Assembly (NCBI GenBank): GCA_964528755.1
Contig: CAZGWN010000001.1
Location: 1 to 64,000, forward strand
Length of the DNA stretch: 64,000 bases
Direction of reading: 5' to 3'
Source: Raineyella sp964528755
GTDB lineage: Bacteria; Actinomycetota; Actinomycetes; Propionibacteriales; Propionibacteriaceae
The notes below the pieces were generated by a model. It made no database searches, was not told where the DNA came from, and saw only the letters and a list, made by a program, of their open reading frames with translations. Position numbers and translations under genes: made by a program. Shown here in pieces: positions 9,089 to 16,876 of this stretch (positions are counted from its first letter, which is position 1; every line of letters starts with the position of its first letter).

Positions 9089-9128
9089 CAAGCGGATCAC
9101 TCGGCATAGACAGCGGACGATCCGCTTG
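9089..9128 (-). repeat. 40-bp imperfect palindrome, copy B
   Basis: Second copy of the CAAGCGGAT...ATCCGCTTG element, 64 bp after copy A. It differs from copy A at one position (GACG instead of GACA before the right arm). Confidence 0.85.
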
Positions 9129-9175
9129 CGTGGGGGCCCGGGTCGAGCGGACCGCCGGCCGCGGGGTCGCGGCCC

Positions 9176-11065
9176 TCAGGAGGTCTGATCCAGCGTCGAG
9201 GTATCGCCGGCGTCCTGGCCCAGCACCCGCGCCTTCAGCACCCGGCGCATGATCTTGCCGGACCGGGTCTTGGGCAGGCTGTCGACGAACTCGACGATGT
9301 CCGGCTTGGCGATGGGACTCAGCCGCTGCCCCACATGGCGGCGGACGTCCTCGGCCAGTTCCCGGGTCGGCTCGACCCCCGGACGGAGCACCGCAAACGC
9401 ATGGATGTACTGGCCCTTGACCTCGTGCGGCAGCCCGACGGCGGCGGATTCGACGATGTCGGGATAGGAGTTCATCGCCGCCTCCACCTCCGCGGTGCCG
9501 AGCCGGTGCCCGGACACCTTGATCACGTCATCCGTACGGCCGATGATCCACACGTACCCGTCGTCGTCGATCCGCGCGGAGTCCCCGGTGAGGTAGCCGC
9601 CCGCCTTCGACCAGTACGTCCGCAGGTAGCGCTCGTCGTCGCCGTACAGCGTACGCAGCATCGCCGGCCACGGCCGCCGGAGCATGAGCAGACCCTCCTG
9701 CCCGGCCGGGACCTCGCGGCCCTCGTCATCGACGACCACCGCCTGCTGGCCGAAGAACGGCTTGCCCGCCGAGCCGGGCTTGAGCGGCAGCGACGGGGTC
9801 GGGGTGACCTGGAACATCCCGGTCTCGGTCTGCCACCAGGTGTCCATGATCGGACAGCGACCCTTGCCGATGACGTCGTGGAACCAATGCCAGGCCTCGG
9901 GGTTGATCGGTTCGCCGACGGTGCCGAGCAGCCGCAGCGAGGACAGGTCGTGCCGGTTGGGCCACGCGTTGCCGAAGCGCATCAACGCCCGGACCGCGGT
10001 CGGCGCGGTGTAGAAGATCGAGATCCCGTAGTACTCGATGAGCTGCCACCACCGGTTGGGGTACGGATAGGTGGGGCCGCCCTCGAACATGAACGACGTC
10101 GCACCGTTGAGCAGTGGCCCGTACACCCCGTACGAGTGGCCGGTGATCCAGCCGGGATCCGCCGTACACCAGAAGCGGTCCTCGGCCCGCACGTCGAAGA
10201 CGTATTTCATCGTGGCGTACGTGCCCACCATGTAGCCGCCGTGCGCGTGCACGATCGCCTTCGGCTTGCCGGTCGACCCGGAGGTGTAGAGGATGAACAG
10301 CGGGTCGGTCGCCTCCATCGGTTCGGTCGGGCAGGGTCCCTTGGCGATCGGCAGCGCGGCCAGGTCGTGCAGCCAGTGGTCCCGCAGCGGGTCCAACGAC
10401 ACCTCCGAGCCGGTGTTGCGCACCACGATGACGTTCTCCACCGTCGGGGAGAACCGGATCGCGTCGTCCACCAGCGCCTTCATCGGGAAGATGTCACCGT
10501 TGATCCACGATCCGTCGGCGGTGATGACCAGCTTGGACTCGGCGCCGTTGATCCGTTCCCGGATTGCGTCGGAGGAGTAGCCGGCGAAGATCACCGAGTG
10601 CACGGCGCCGATCTTGGCGCAGGCGAGCATGGCGAACCACACCTCCGGGATGCGCGGCAGGTAGATCGTCACCACATCACCCTTGTGCACTCCCATCGCC
10701 TTGAGCACGTTGGCCATCCGGGTGACCTGCCGGTTGAGCGAGAAGTAGGAGTACGTGCGGTAGTCGGTGCCGTTCTCCCCGACCCAGATGAGCGCGAGCT
10801 GGTTGGATCGCGGGCCCGCGAGGTGGCGGTCGATGGCGTTGTGGACGATGTTCGTCCGCCCCCCGGGAAACCACGAGTAGAACGGCGCCCGGGACTCATC
10901 GAGCACCTGCTGCCAGGGCTCGAACCACTCCAGTTCGGCGGCCTGCCCGGCCCAGAACCGGTCGGGGTCGGCGAGCGCCTGGTCGCTGAGAGCGGCGTGA
11001 TCGAGGACGTTCGTCCCGGACAGGACGTCCTCGGACGGCCGGATGAACTCTCCTTCGAGGGCCAT
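9176..11065 (-). CDS. acetyl-CoA synthetase-like acyl-CoA ligase
   Basis: This 629-aa AMP-forming ligase activates a short acid (acetate or propionate) to its CoA thioester. The ATP-binding P-loop-like motif YTSGSTGKPKAIVH is near residue 262. The A5 region DTWWQTETGMF, the A7 aspartate in GDSARID and the A8 hinge GRTDDVIKVSGHR follow. The C-terminal SGKIMRR carries the lysine usually acetylated by protein acetyltransferases. Acetate versus propionate preference cannot be decided by eye. Its promoter region faces gntR, and a weak CRP-like site lies between them. Confidence 0.9.
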   Translation of the reverse strand: MALEGEFIRPSEDVLSGTNVLDHAALSDQALADPDRFWAGQAAELEWFEPWQQVLDESRAPFYSWFPGGRTNIVHNAIDRHLAGPRSNQLALIWVGENGTDYRTYSYFSLNRQVTRMANVLKAMGVHKGDVVTIYLPRIPEVWFAMLACAKIGAVHSVIFAGYSSDAIRERINGAESKLVITADGSWINGDIFPMKALVDDAIRFSPTVENVIVVRNTGSEVSLDPLRDHWLHDLAALPIAKGPCPTEPMEATDPLFILYTSGSTGKPKAIVHAHGGYMVGTYATMKYVFDVRAEDRFWCTADPGWITGHSYGVYGPLLNGATSFMFEGGPTYPYPNRWWQLIEYYGISIFYTAPTAVRALMRFGNAWPNRHDLSSLRLLGTVGEPINPEAWHWFHDVIGKGRCPIMDTWWQTETGMFQVTPTPSLPLKPGSAGKPFFGQQAVVVDDEGREVPAGQEGLLMLRRPWPAMLRTLYGDDERYLRTYWSKAGGYLTGDSARIDDDGYVWIIGRTDDVIKVSGHRLGTAEVEAAMNSYPDIVESAAVGLPHEVKGQYIHAFAVLRPGVEPTRELAEDVRRHVGQRLSPIAKPDIVEFVDSLPKTRSGKIMRRVLKARVLGQDAGDTSTLDQTS

Positions 11066-11138
11066 GGTGACTCCTTCGTCGATGGACTCTTCGGATCTGC
11101 GGGAACCCTGCTGACAACTGGAGCAGGCTGGACCTCAG

Positions 11139-11154
11139 TGTGCTCCGGTTCACG
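11139..11154. promoter_or_regulatory. possible CRP/GlxR-like site between acs and gntR
   Basis: TGTGCTCCGGTTCACG matches TGTGA-N6-TCACA at 8 of 10 bases. It sits 74 bp upstream of the minus-strand ligase gene and 82 bp upstream of the GntR gene. Support is weaker than for the pckG site. Confidence 0.4.
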
Positions 11155-11235
11155 TCGAATTGCCCGCAAGAGTGCGCCCAGCGGAAAATGAGTTGTCACC
11201 GCACCCCCAACGGCCGTCCACGAAGGAAGCCTTCC

Positions 11236-12066
11236 ATGTCCACGCCAGCCCAGGACCGCCCGGCCCAGGGTGCGCAGCCTGTCGCCCCGGCCGACCGGGG
11301 AGGGGCACGCGAGCGTGCCGGCGCCCGCAATCGGGTCCCCGGTCACAAGCATCAGCAGATCCGCGACTACCTGGAGTCGCTGATCGAGAACGAGCTGAGC
11401 ACCGGGGAGGCCATCCCGTCCGAGCGGTTGCTGACCACGAAGTTCGATGTGTCCCGGATGACGGTGCGTCACGCGATCGACTCGCTCGTCAACGAGGGTT
11501 TGCTGGAGCGGGTCCAGGGTCGCGGCACCTTCGTGTCGGACCGGGCCCACCGGGAGTTCGAGTTGCGGCTGACCACCTTCGGTGAGGAGATGCGCCACCG
11601 CGGGCTCACGCCCAGCACCCGGGTCCTGGTGGCCGACCGCGCGGTGGCCTCACTTCGCCTGGCCGAGGCCCTGGGCGTACGGACCGGCGACGCCCTGCAC
11701 CACCTCGAACGACTTCGCTTCGCCGACGGGTTGCCGGTCTCGATCGAGGAGGCCTGGCTGCCGGTGGCCCTGCTGCCCCACCTGCTGGACGACGGGGTGC
11801 CCGAATCGGTCTATCAGGCCCTGCGCGACGCGGGATGCCCGCCCCACTGGGGGGAGGACGCCATTGCCGCGGACCTGGCACCCGATCGAGTCGCCGAGTT
11901 GCTCGATGTGCCGACGCCGTATGCGCTGCTGCGCACGCGCCGGGTCACGTACGGTCCGACGGGACCGGTGATGTTCTCCCAGTCGTGGACCCGCAGCGAC
12001 CGATACACCCTGATCGCCCCGCTGCGGGAGCCGCACCGCACGCTGGTGCCGCGCACACGCCGATAG
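11236..12066 (+). CDS. GntR-family (HutC/UTRA) transcriptional regulator
   Basis: The 276-aa regulator has an N-terminal winged helix (about residues 38-102: PSERLLTTKFDVSRMTVRHA, then the wing VQGRGTFV) and a UTRA effector domain (about 105-270). This fits NagR/DasR-type repressors that bind amino-sugar phosphates. It precedes PTS genes and two DasR-like operators lie at 13.5-13.6 kb, so it is the likely regulator of that PTS (inference). The ATG at 11236 has GAAGGAAG seven bases upstream. The last nine codons lie inside the first copy of a 28-bp tandem repeat. Confidence 0.88.
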   Translation: MSTPAQDRPAQGAQPVAPADRGGARERAGARNRVPGHKHQQIRDYLESLIENELSTGEAIPSERLLTTKFDVSRMTVRHAIDSLVNEGLLERVQGRGTFVSDRAHREFELRLTTFGEEMRHRGLTPSTRVLVADRAVASLRLAEALGVRTGDALHHLERLRFADGLPVSIEEAWLPVALLPHLLDDGVPESVYQALRDAGCPPHWGEDAIAADLAPDRVAELLDVPTPYALLRTRRVTYGPTGPVMFSQSWTRSDRYTLIAPLREPHRTLVPRTRR

Positions 12067-12149
12067 CACGCTGGTGCCGCGGGCGTGCCGACAGCACGCC
12101 GGTGCCGCGCACCTGTCGACAGCACGCCGGTGCCGCTCACACGCCGACA
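12038..12149 (+). repeat. four tandem 28-bp repeats at the gntR 3' end
   Basis: Copies lie at 12038-12065, 12066-12093, 12094-12121 and 12122-12149. Each begins GCACGCYGGTGCCGC. The first copy encodes the regulator's C-terminus, with the stop codon ending at 12066; the other three fill the start of the gap to the next PTS gene. Confidence 0.85.
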
Positions 12150-12322
12150 ACCTCACGCCGGTCCGAACCGGTCCGAACCATTGCGTAACCGTGCTGACAT
12201 CCTCTTCATGCGGCCGTAAACTGCCCTGGGTTAGCATCGGGCGACGTTCGCAACGACGACACTCGATCAACCCACGCGGTGACATCGCCGTCTCGACGCG
12301 GAAAGCAGGTTCTGAGACACCT

Positions 12323-12613
12323 ATGTCCATCCGATCCCATTCCGACGTTCTGCCACACCTCGGCCCCGCCGCCTCGCCGGAGTCGGTCATGGCGCGGGCC
12401 ATCCTGGCCGCCGTCGGCGGCGTCGACAACATCGAGGAGTTCGACCCCTGCACGACCCGTCTGCGCGCGCTGGTCCGCGATCCGCGGCTGGTGGATCCTG
12501 CCGCGCTGCGGGCCGCGGGCGCCCATGGCACTCTCCGGGCCGGACGGGTGGTGCAGATCGTCGTCGGACCGCAGGTCGACGTCATCGCCGAGGAGCTCGA
12601 CGAACTGCTCTGA
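12323..12613 (+). CDS. PTS EIIB component, glucose/GlcNAc type
   Basis: A 96-aa free-standing EIIB domain. The phosphorylated cysteine is C43 in DPCTTRLR, the family signature (C-x-T-R-L-R). It would take phosphate from EIIA and pass it to the incoming sugar. It is a paralogue of the 76-aa EIIB at 13189-13419 and carries about 20 extra N-terminal residues. The ATG at 12323 was chosen because upstream sequence in the same frame translates the 28-bp tandem repeats. It probably follows gntR in one transcript. Confidence 0.85.
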   Translation: MSIRSHSDVLPHLGPAASPESVMARAILAAVGGVDNIEEFDPCTTRLRALVRDPRLVDPAALRAAGAHGTLRAGRVVQIVVGPQVDVIAEELDELL

Positions 12614-12663
12614 TCCTCCGCGCCCGCGCGGCGGCTGAGGACATGACTCCGGCCGAGGTCCGG

Positions 12664-12690
12664 CCGACGGCCCTCATCGAGGGCCGGCGG
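12664..12690. terminator. hairpin between convergent PTS genes
   Basis: Arms 12664-12675 and 12679-12690 pair at 11 of 12 positions around the triloop ATC. The position between the stops of two convergent genes suggests a bidirectional terminator. Confidence 0.65.
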
Positions 12691-12700
12691 GGTCGCGGCC

Positions 12701-13192
12701 TCAATCAGACGCCGCCGCGCCCTTGACCCGCCGCCCGGCCGCGACGTCCGGGATCTCGAAGAGCACGTCCCCCGCCTGGACGTGTTGCCCCACCACCGGG
12801 GAGGTGACGGTGCCGGGGGCGCTGTCGAGCTGGCAGACCAGCACCCAGGGGGACAGGTCCTTGGCGGCGACGGCGGACGGATCCCAACGGATCATGTCCT
12901 GGCCGGCAGCGACCTTGCCTGTGGACGGCGTCAGGATCTCGAATCCCTCCCCCTCCAGCCGCACCGTGTCGATCCCGAGGTGAACCAGCACACCGACTCC
13001 GCCCGGCGATGCGAGGACGTACGCATGTGGGTGCACCTTGGCGATCCTGCCGTCGAGCGGCGCCACCGCGACCTGCGGGCCGCCATCGGGGTCGATCGCC
13101 ACGCCCGACCCGACCATCTCGGCGGCGAAGACCGGATCGGGGGCCTCCGAGATCGGACGGACCACACCCGCGACCGGCGCCAGGACCCTCAC
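12701..13192 (-). CDS. PTS EIIA component, glucose type (Crr-like)
   Basis: This 163-aa EIIA(Glc) domain receives phosphate from HPr. The phospho-histidine is H71 in VHLGIDTV, and a second active-site histidine is H56 in KVHPHAY. The GTG start at 13192 overlaps the stop of the upstream EIIB gene by four bases (GTGA), so the two are translationally coupled. The frame stays open far upstream, but that part is antisense to the divergent EIIC promoter and is not protein-like. Confidence 0.9.
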   Translation of the reverse strand: MRVLAPVAGVVRPISEAPDPVFAAEMVGSGVAIDPDGGPQVAVAPLDGRIAKVHPHAYVLASPGGVGVLVHLGIDTVRLEGEGFEILTPSTGKVAAGQDMIRWDPSAVAAKDLSPWVLVCQLDSAPGTVTSPVVGQHVQAGDVLFEIPDVAAGRRVKGAAASD

Positions 13193-13419
13193 ATCAGGTC
13201 CTGGATGTCCTCGGCGATGGTGTCGGCCTGCGGCCCGACGACCACCTGGACCGTCGTGCCCTGCTTGACCACACCCATGGCCCCGGCGGCCTTGAGCTTG
13301 GTCTCGTCGACCAGCCCAGGATCGCGGACCTGAGTCCGCAGCCTGGTGATGCAGGCCTCCATCTCGACGATGTTGTCGCCCCCGCCGAGTCCGGCGAGAA
13401 GATCGTCCGCCTTGCTCAT
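13189..13419 (-). CDS. PTS EIIB component, glucose/GlcNAc type
   Basis: A 76-aa minimal EIIB domain with active C23 in EACITRLR. It is coupled to the EIIA gene downstream and diverges from the EIIC gene, which starts 242 bp away. The core is clearly paralogous to the EIIB at 12323-12613 (shared DNI, TRLR, VRDP, LVD and VVGPQ positions). Confidence 0.9.
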   Translation of the reverse strand: MSKADDLLAGLGGGDNIVEMEACITRLRTQVRDPGLVDETKLKAAGAMGVVKQGTTVQVVVGPQADTIAEDIQDLM

Positions 13420-13509
13420 GGCAGTCCCCTTTCTGTTGCCTGGCCTTGTGCTGCTCCGCCGTTCGCATGATGTCCCCGGTTGACGCGAGCCGACATCGGG
13501 GGAACACTA

Positions 13510-13525
13510 AGTGGTATAGACCGCA
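13510..13525. promoter_or_regulatory. DasR/NagR-like operator 1
   Basis: AGTGGTATAGACCGCA resembles the DasR-responsive consensus ASTGGTCTAGACCAST at about 13 of 16 positions. It lies in the divergent promoter region between the EIIB/EIIA genes and the EIIC gene. Recognition by the GntR protein at 11236 is inferred. Confidence 0.6.
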
Positions 13526-13599
13526 GACTACCACCCCGACAGGGCTCATAGCCAGGATACGCGAGTGTACGTACCCGATCCTCCGGCAACCAGCAGGGA

Positions 13600-13615
13600 A
13601 GTGGTGTGGACCGCG
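13600..13615. promoter_or_regulatory. DasR/NagR-like operator 2
   Basis: AGTGGTGTGGACCGCG shares AGTGGTNTNGACCGC with operator 1, 90 bp away. It is 47 bp upstream of the EIIC start. Two matching sites in one divergent intergenic region strengthen both calls. Confidence 0.6.
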
Positions 13616-13661
13616 GACAACGCGACAAGCGCCGGCGCTCGGCCGGGGAAGGAAGAGTCTG

Positions 13662-14909
13662 ATGTCTGCTTCGATCGCCGAGAAGGGCAAGGACCGGGCC
13701 TGGTTGGCCTGGCTGCAGAAACTGGGCCGAAGTCTGATGCTCCCGATCGCCGCCCTGCCGGTGGCCGGGCTGCTGATGCGCCTGGGCCAGGACGACCTGT
13801 TGGGCCCCGACGGACTGGGGTGGAATGCGGTCGCGTCGGTGGTCGGAGCGGCCGGCGGAACATTGTTCGACAATCTGCCCGTGCTGTTCGCGTTGGGCGT
13901 GGCGATCGGCATGGCCCGCAAGGCCGACGGTTCCACCGCGCTCGCCGGTCTGGTCGGCTACCTGGTGTTCAAGGCCGTCGGCGACGCGATGTCGCCGCTC
14001 ATCGGTCTGCCGGTTGATGCCGACGGCACCCAGGAGACGATCAACTACGGCGTCCTCGGCGGCATCCTGGTGGGCATCATCGCCGCCGTCCTGTGGCAGC
14101 GGTTCCATCGGGTGAAGCTGCCGCCGTACCTCGCGTTCTTCGGCGGGCGGCGATTCGTCCCGATCATCACCTCCTTCGCTACGCTGGCGCTCGCCGTGGT
14201 GCTCGCCTGGGTGTACCCGGCCTTCAACGTCGGCCTGACCGGTCTGGGTCGTTGGGTCGCCGACAACGCGGTGATCGGCAGTTTCGTCTACGGGACGGTC
14301 AACCGACTGCTCATCCCGCTCGGCCTGCACCACATCATCAACACCACCGTCTGGTTCCAGGTCGGCGACTGCCTGAAGGACGGCGCCACAGCCCATGGCA
14401 ACCTCACCTGCTTCTTCGCCACCCAGGGTGCCCAGGGCGGCGAGTTCATGACCGGTTTCTTCCCGATCATGATGTTCGCGCTCCCGGCTGCCGCGTTGGC
14501 CATGTGGCGCAACGCCCGGCCCGAGAACCGCAAGGTTGTCGGTGGCCTGATGCTGTCCACCGCACTGACCGCCTTCCTCACCGGAGTGACGGAACCCCTG
14601 GAGTTCTCCTTCATGTTCGTGGCCTGGCCGCTGTATGTGATCCACGCCGTGCTCACCGGCACCTCGATGGCGATCGTCAACGCCCTGGGCATCCACGACG
14701 GGTTCACCTTCTCGGCCGGGTTGTTCGACTACATCCTCAATTTCGGGATAGCGACGAAGCCGTTGCTGCTGATCGTGGTCGGGCTGATTTACGGCGTCGT
14801 CTACTACTTCCTGTTCAGCTTCATGATCCGGCGGTTCAACCTGAAGACGCCGGGCCGCGAGGATCCCGAGGAGTCCGCCGCCGCAGCCAAGGAGCAAAGC
14901 GCGGAGTGA
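13662..14909 (+). CDS. PTS EIIC permease, N-acetylglucosamine/glucose type
   Basis: A 415-aa membrane permease with about ten hydrophobic helices. It has the glucose-family EIIC features RSLMLPIAALPVAGLLMR at the N-terminus, GLHHIINTTVWFQVGDC and the sugar-site motif TGVTEPLEFSFMF. The GLHHI...W pattern favours GlcNAc (NagE-like) over glucose. Only the C domain is present; B and A domains are separate genes. The ATG at 13662 follows GGAAGGAAG. Two DasR-like operators lie upstream. Confidence 0.9.
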   Translation: MSASIAEKGKDRAWLAWLQKLGRSLMLPIAALPVAGLLMRLGQDDLLGPDGLGWNAVASVVGAAGGTLFDNLPVLFALGVAIGMARKADGSTALAGLVGYLVFKAVGDAMSPLIGLPVDADGTQETINYGVLGGILVGIIAAVLWQRFHRVKLPPYLAFFGGRRFVPIITSFATLALAVVLAWVYPAFNVGLTGLGRWVADNAVIGSFVYGTVNRLLIPLGLHHIINTTVWFQVGDCLKDGATAHGNLTCFFATQGAQGGEFMTGFFPIMMFALPAAALAMWRNARPENRKVVGGLMLSTALTAFLTGVTEPLEFSFMFVAWPLYVIHAVLTGTSMAIVNALGIHDGFTFSAGLFDYILNFGIATKPLLLIVVGLIYGVVYYFLFSFMIRRFNLKTPGREDPEESAAAAKEQSAE

Positions 14910-15018
14910 AGGGCCTCGCCGGGGGTCAGCCGGTTGGCTCGGCGCCCGTCGCTCGGCCGCTGGAACTCGGCGGTTGGCGGTTGGCCCGGCCGCGATCGAC
15001 CAACTGCCGAGCGCGCCC

Positions 15019-15107
15019 TGAGCAGTGGTTCACTCATAGGTTCCGGGATCCCAATAGTTTCGAGGAATTCATGGGGTAAACCGACCCTATGAGTGAACCA
15101 CTGCTCA
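15019..15107. repeat. perfect 22-bp inverted repeat with 45-bp spacer
   Basis: Arms 15019-15040 and 15086-15107 are exact reverse complements; each contains AGTGGTTCACTCATAGG or its complement. The spacer holds the short palindrome GGGATCCC. The right arm covers the stop codon of the minus-strand DUF559-like gene. It lies between convergent genes, so it may be a terminator, but the long loop and perfect arms also fit a small mobile palindrome. Confidence 0.8.
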
Positions 15108-15998
15108 CCACGAGATCCAGCCCCGGCTGAGTAGAGCCGACTTCAGCTGGTCGATGAAGGGCTCAGCCTTACCGACCATCGCCCAGGTGAACCGGATAAC
15201 GATCCAGCCTTCACCACCGAGGTGATTCCACCGGGTTCGGTCACGACGGAAGTCATCGGGCCCATCATGGTGGGCCCGGCCGTCGGCCTCGATCGCCACC
15301 TTGGCCTCGCGGAAGGCCACGTCGACGATCACCGTCCACCCGGGACTCTGAACGGAGTAGTTTCCACGCCAGCCGAAGATCCCGGCGTCCCCCAGGACAC
15401 GGTGCAGCTCGATCTCCAGGACCGACCACGGGCACTTGGCAAGATCCCCCATGAGTCGCCGCCGCACACTGTAGTCGGTCTCGTGCCGGAACAGTCCCAC
15501 GACCTCACGCAGCGCCGCCAACAACCGTTGACTTCCCGCGCTGCCGACGCACCTCAGCAGGTCGCATGCCGCGGCTCCGCCATCCGCGGGCATAAGCTCC
15601 ACGGCCGTGTACACCGGTCCCGACCAGGCCAGCGTCCCCGTCACGACAACATGCTCCTCGGGCACCCGGCGCCGGGTGAAAACGTAGGCCTTCGTGTTGC
15701 GGTGCTGATCGCCGTGACTGACGACGATGGGCTTGACGAGCGGACCAGGGCATTTGTCCTCCACGAGAACGCGATGAGCCTCCAGTGCCCCCAGGCCCAG
15801 TAGCACCGCCCCCGGGAATGTGCGGCCGACCGCCACCAGCCACGGCCAGAACTCACCCGCGCGGGCCGGCTGCAGATAGGTCCCCTGGAGGACCTTTACC
15901 AGCTTCGCGCGACGAACCCCCCGGCTGAACGTGGCCGCCGAGACATCCGAACGCTCCGCTCGCACCGCCAGCCCGAACTCGTCCACCAGACCGTCCAT
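15105..15998 (-). CDS. AbiEi-like / DUF559 endonuclease-fold protein
   Basis: The 297-aa protein starts with a winged-helix-like region (FSRGVRRAKLVKVLQGTYL) like AbiEi-type antitoxins. It ends with a DUF559/Vsr-like nuclease fold: VDVAFREAKVAIEADGRAHH, then a basic helix and the strand GWIVIRFTW. Conserved D, E and EADG acidic residues of the fold are visible. Such proteins are common as solitary genes in actinobacteria; biochemical function is unknown. No toxin partner is adjacent. The 125-bp gap to the next gene upstream argues against tight coupling with the ParA block. Confidence 0.7.
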   Translation of the reverse strand: MDGLVDEFGLAVRAERSDVSAATFSRGVRRAKLVKVLQGTYLQPARAGEFWPWLVAVGRTFPGAVLLGLGALEAHRVLVEDKCPGPLVKPIVVSHGDQHRNTKAYVFTRRRVPEEHVVVTGTLAWSGPVYTAVELMPADGGAAACDLLRCVGSAGSQRLLAALREVVGLFRHETDYSVRRRLMGDLAKCPWSVLEIELHRVLGDAGIFGWRGNYSVQSPGWTVIVDVAFREAKVAIEADGRAHHDGPDDFRRDRTRWNHLGGEGWIVIRFTWAMVGKAEPFIDQLKSALLSRGWISW

Positions 15999-16123
15999 CG
16001 ATCCACCACCTCCGCACAGAGGATGGTCAACGCCAGGCTCGAAGGGACGCCGATGGCGCAGGCTGTGGACAACAGTTCCGGTCGCGGCCGAACTGTGGAC
16101 AACAGGCCGGCGGCTGTCGGAGG

Positions 16124-16876
16124 TCAGTGGGACACTTCGCCGCGCGAGGTCTCGAACCGGGTATTCTCGATGATTCGATCGATGATCTTCGCCGGATTCT
16201 TCTGACTTGTCGCCGGCGGCGGGTAGTTCCAGCCGTACTCGACCACGACGTCCTTCAGTTCCTCGATGTCGAGGGTGGCCAGTTGCTCACGCAGGCCGTC
16301 CAAGCCGCTCTCCCGGGTGACAACGTACGGATTCACCGGACTCGGTCGCCGCTTTCGCTTGGCAGGCTGGGCTTTCGTCTCGGGTTGGGCCTTCGTCTCG
16401 GACTGGACCTTCGTGGTGGGAGGAACGCTTTCGGCCGGGCTGGCTGTCGTCGGGTTCTGCTCGGCCGAGTCGGTGGCACGCTTGACGATGAGGTCGATGA
16501 CGGGGCCCTTGTTCAACTTCGACGGGTGAACGTCGGGCCAGTTCGTCTTGACGATCTCTCTCAGCACCTTGACCGACAATCCACCGAGGCGCTTCCTCAA
16601 CGTGTCCGGCCCGGACTCCTGCAGCACTTTCGTCGGGTCGAGCAGATCCGACACGGGCGTCGGGCGCGTCCGGGGCGCAACGGGCGGCATCGACGGTGCC
16701 GCCACGGTCAGTGCCTCGATGAGGCCCTTCCGGACGCGGGCGGTCTTGGTCGCCTCCGCGGCCATCACGGCAACCAGTCCGGCAAGTTGCGCGGCGAGAA
16801 CGTCGGCTCCCGGTTTGCCCGAGTGTTCCAGGCCCCGGAGAGCCGTCAGGGCCCGCTCAATTTGATCCGCGCTCAC
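16124..16876 (-). CDS. unknown protein with two SAP-like segments, coupled to ParA
   Basis: I do not recognise this 250-aa protein. Two related segments resemble SAP/HeH helices: DTLRKRLGGLSVKVLREIVK at about 93-112 and GLDGLREQLATLDIEELKDV at about 195-214. They are separated by a lysine-rich repeat linker (KVQSETKAQPETKAQPAKRK). The GTG start at 16876 overlaps the parA stop by four bases, so co-translation is likely. Basic linker plus SAP-like folds suggest DNA binding, making it a candidate ParB-like partner; no HTH or CTPase motif is seen. Confidence 0.65.
   Translation of the reverse strand: MSADQIERALTALRGLEHSGKPGADVLAAQLAGLVAVMAAEATKTARVRKGLIEALTVAAPSMPPVAPRTRPTPVSDLLDPTKVLQESGPDTLRKRLGGLSVKVLREIVKTNWPDVHPSKLNKGPVIDLIVKRATDSAEQNPTTASPAESVPPTTKVQSETKAQPETKAQPAKRKRRPSPVNPYVVTRESGLDGLREQLATLDIEELKDVVVEYGWNYPPPATSQKNPAKIIDRIIENTRFETSRGEVSH

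Noticed and set aside
9335..11191. A 618-codon open frame antisense to the acetyl-CoA synthetase
   Set aside because: The ligase on the minus strand has every adenylation motif. The plus-strand frame is Arg/His/Gly-rich without motifs.
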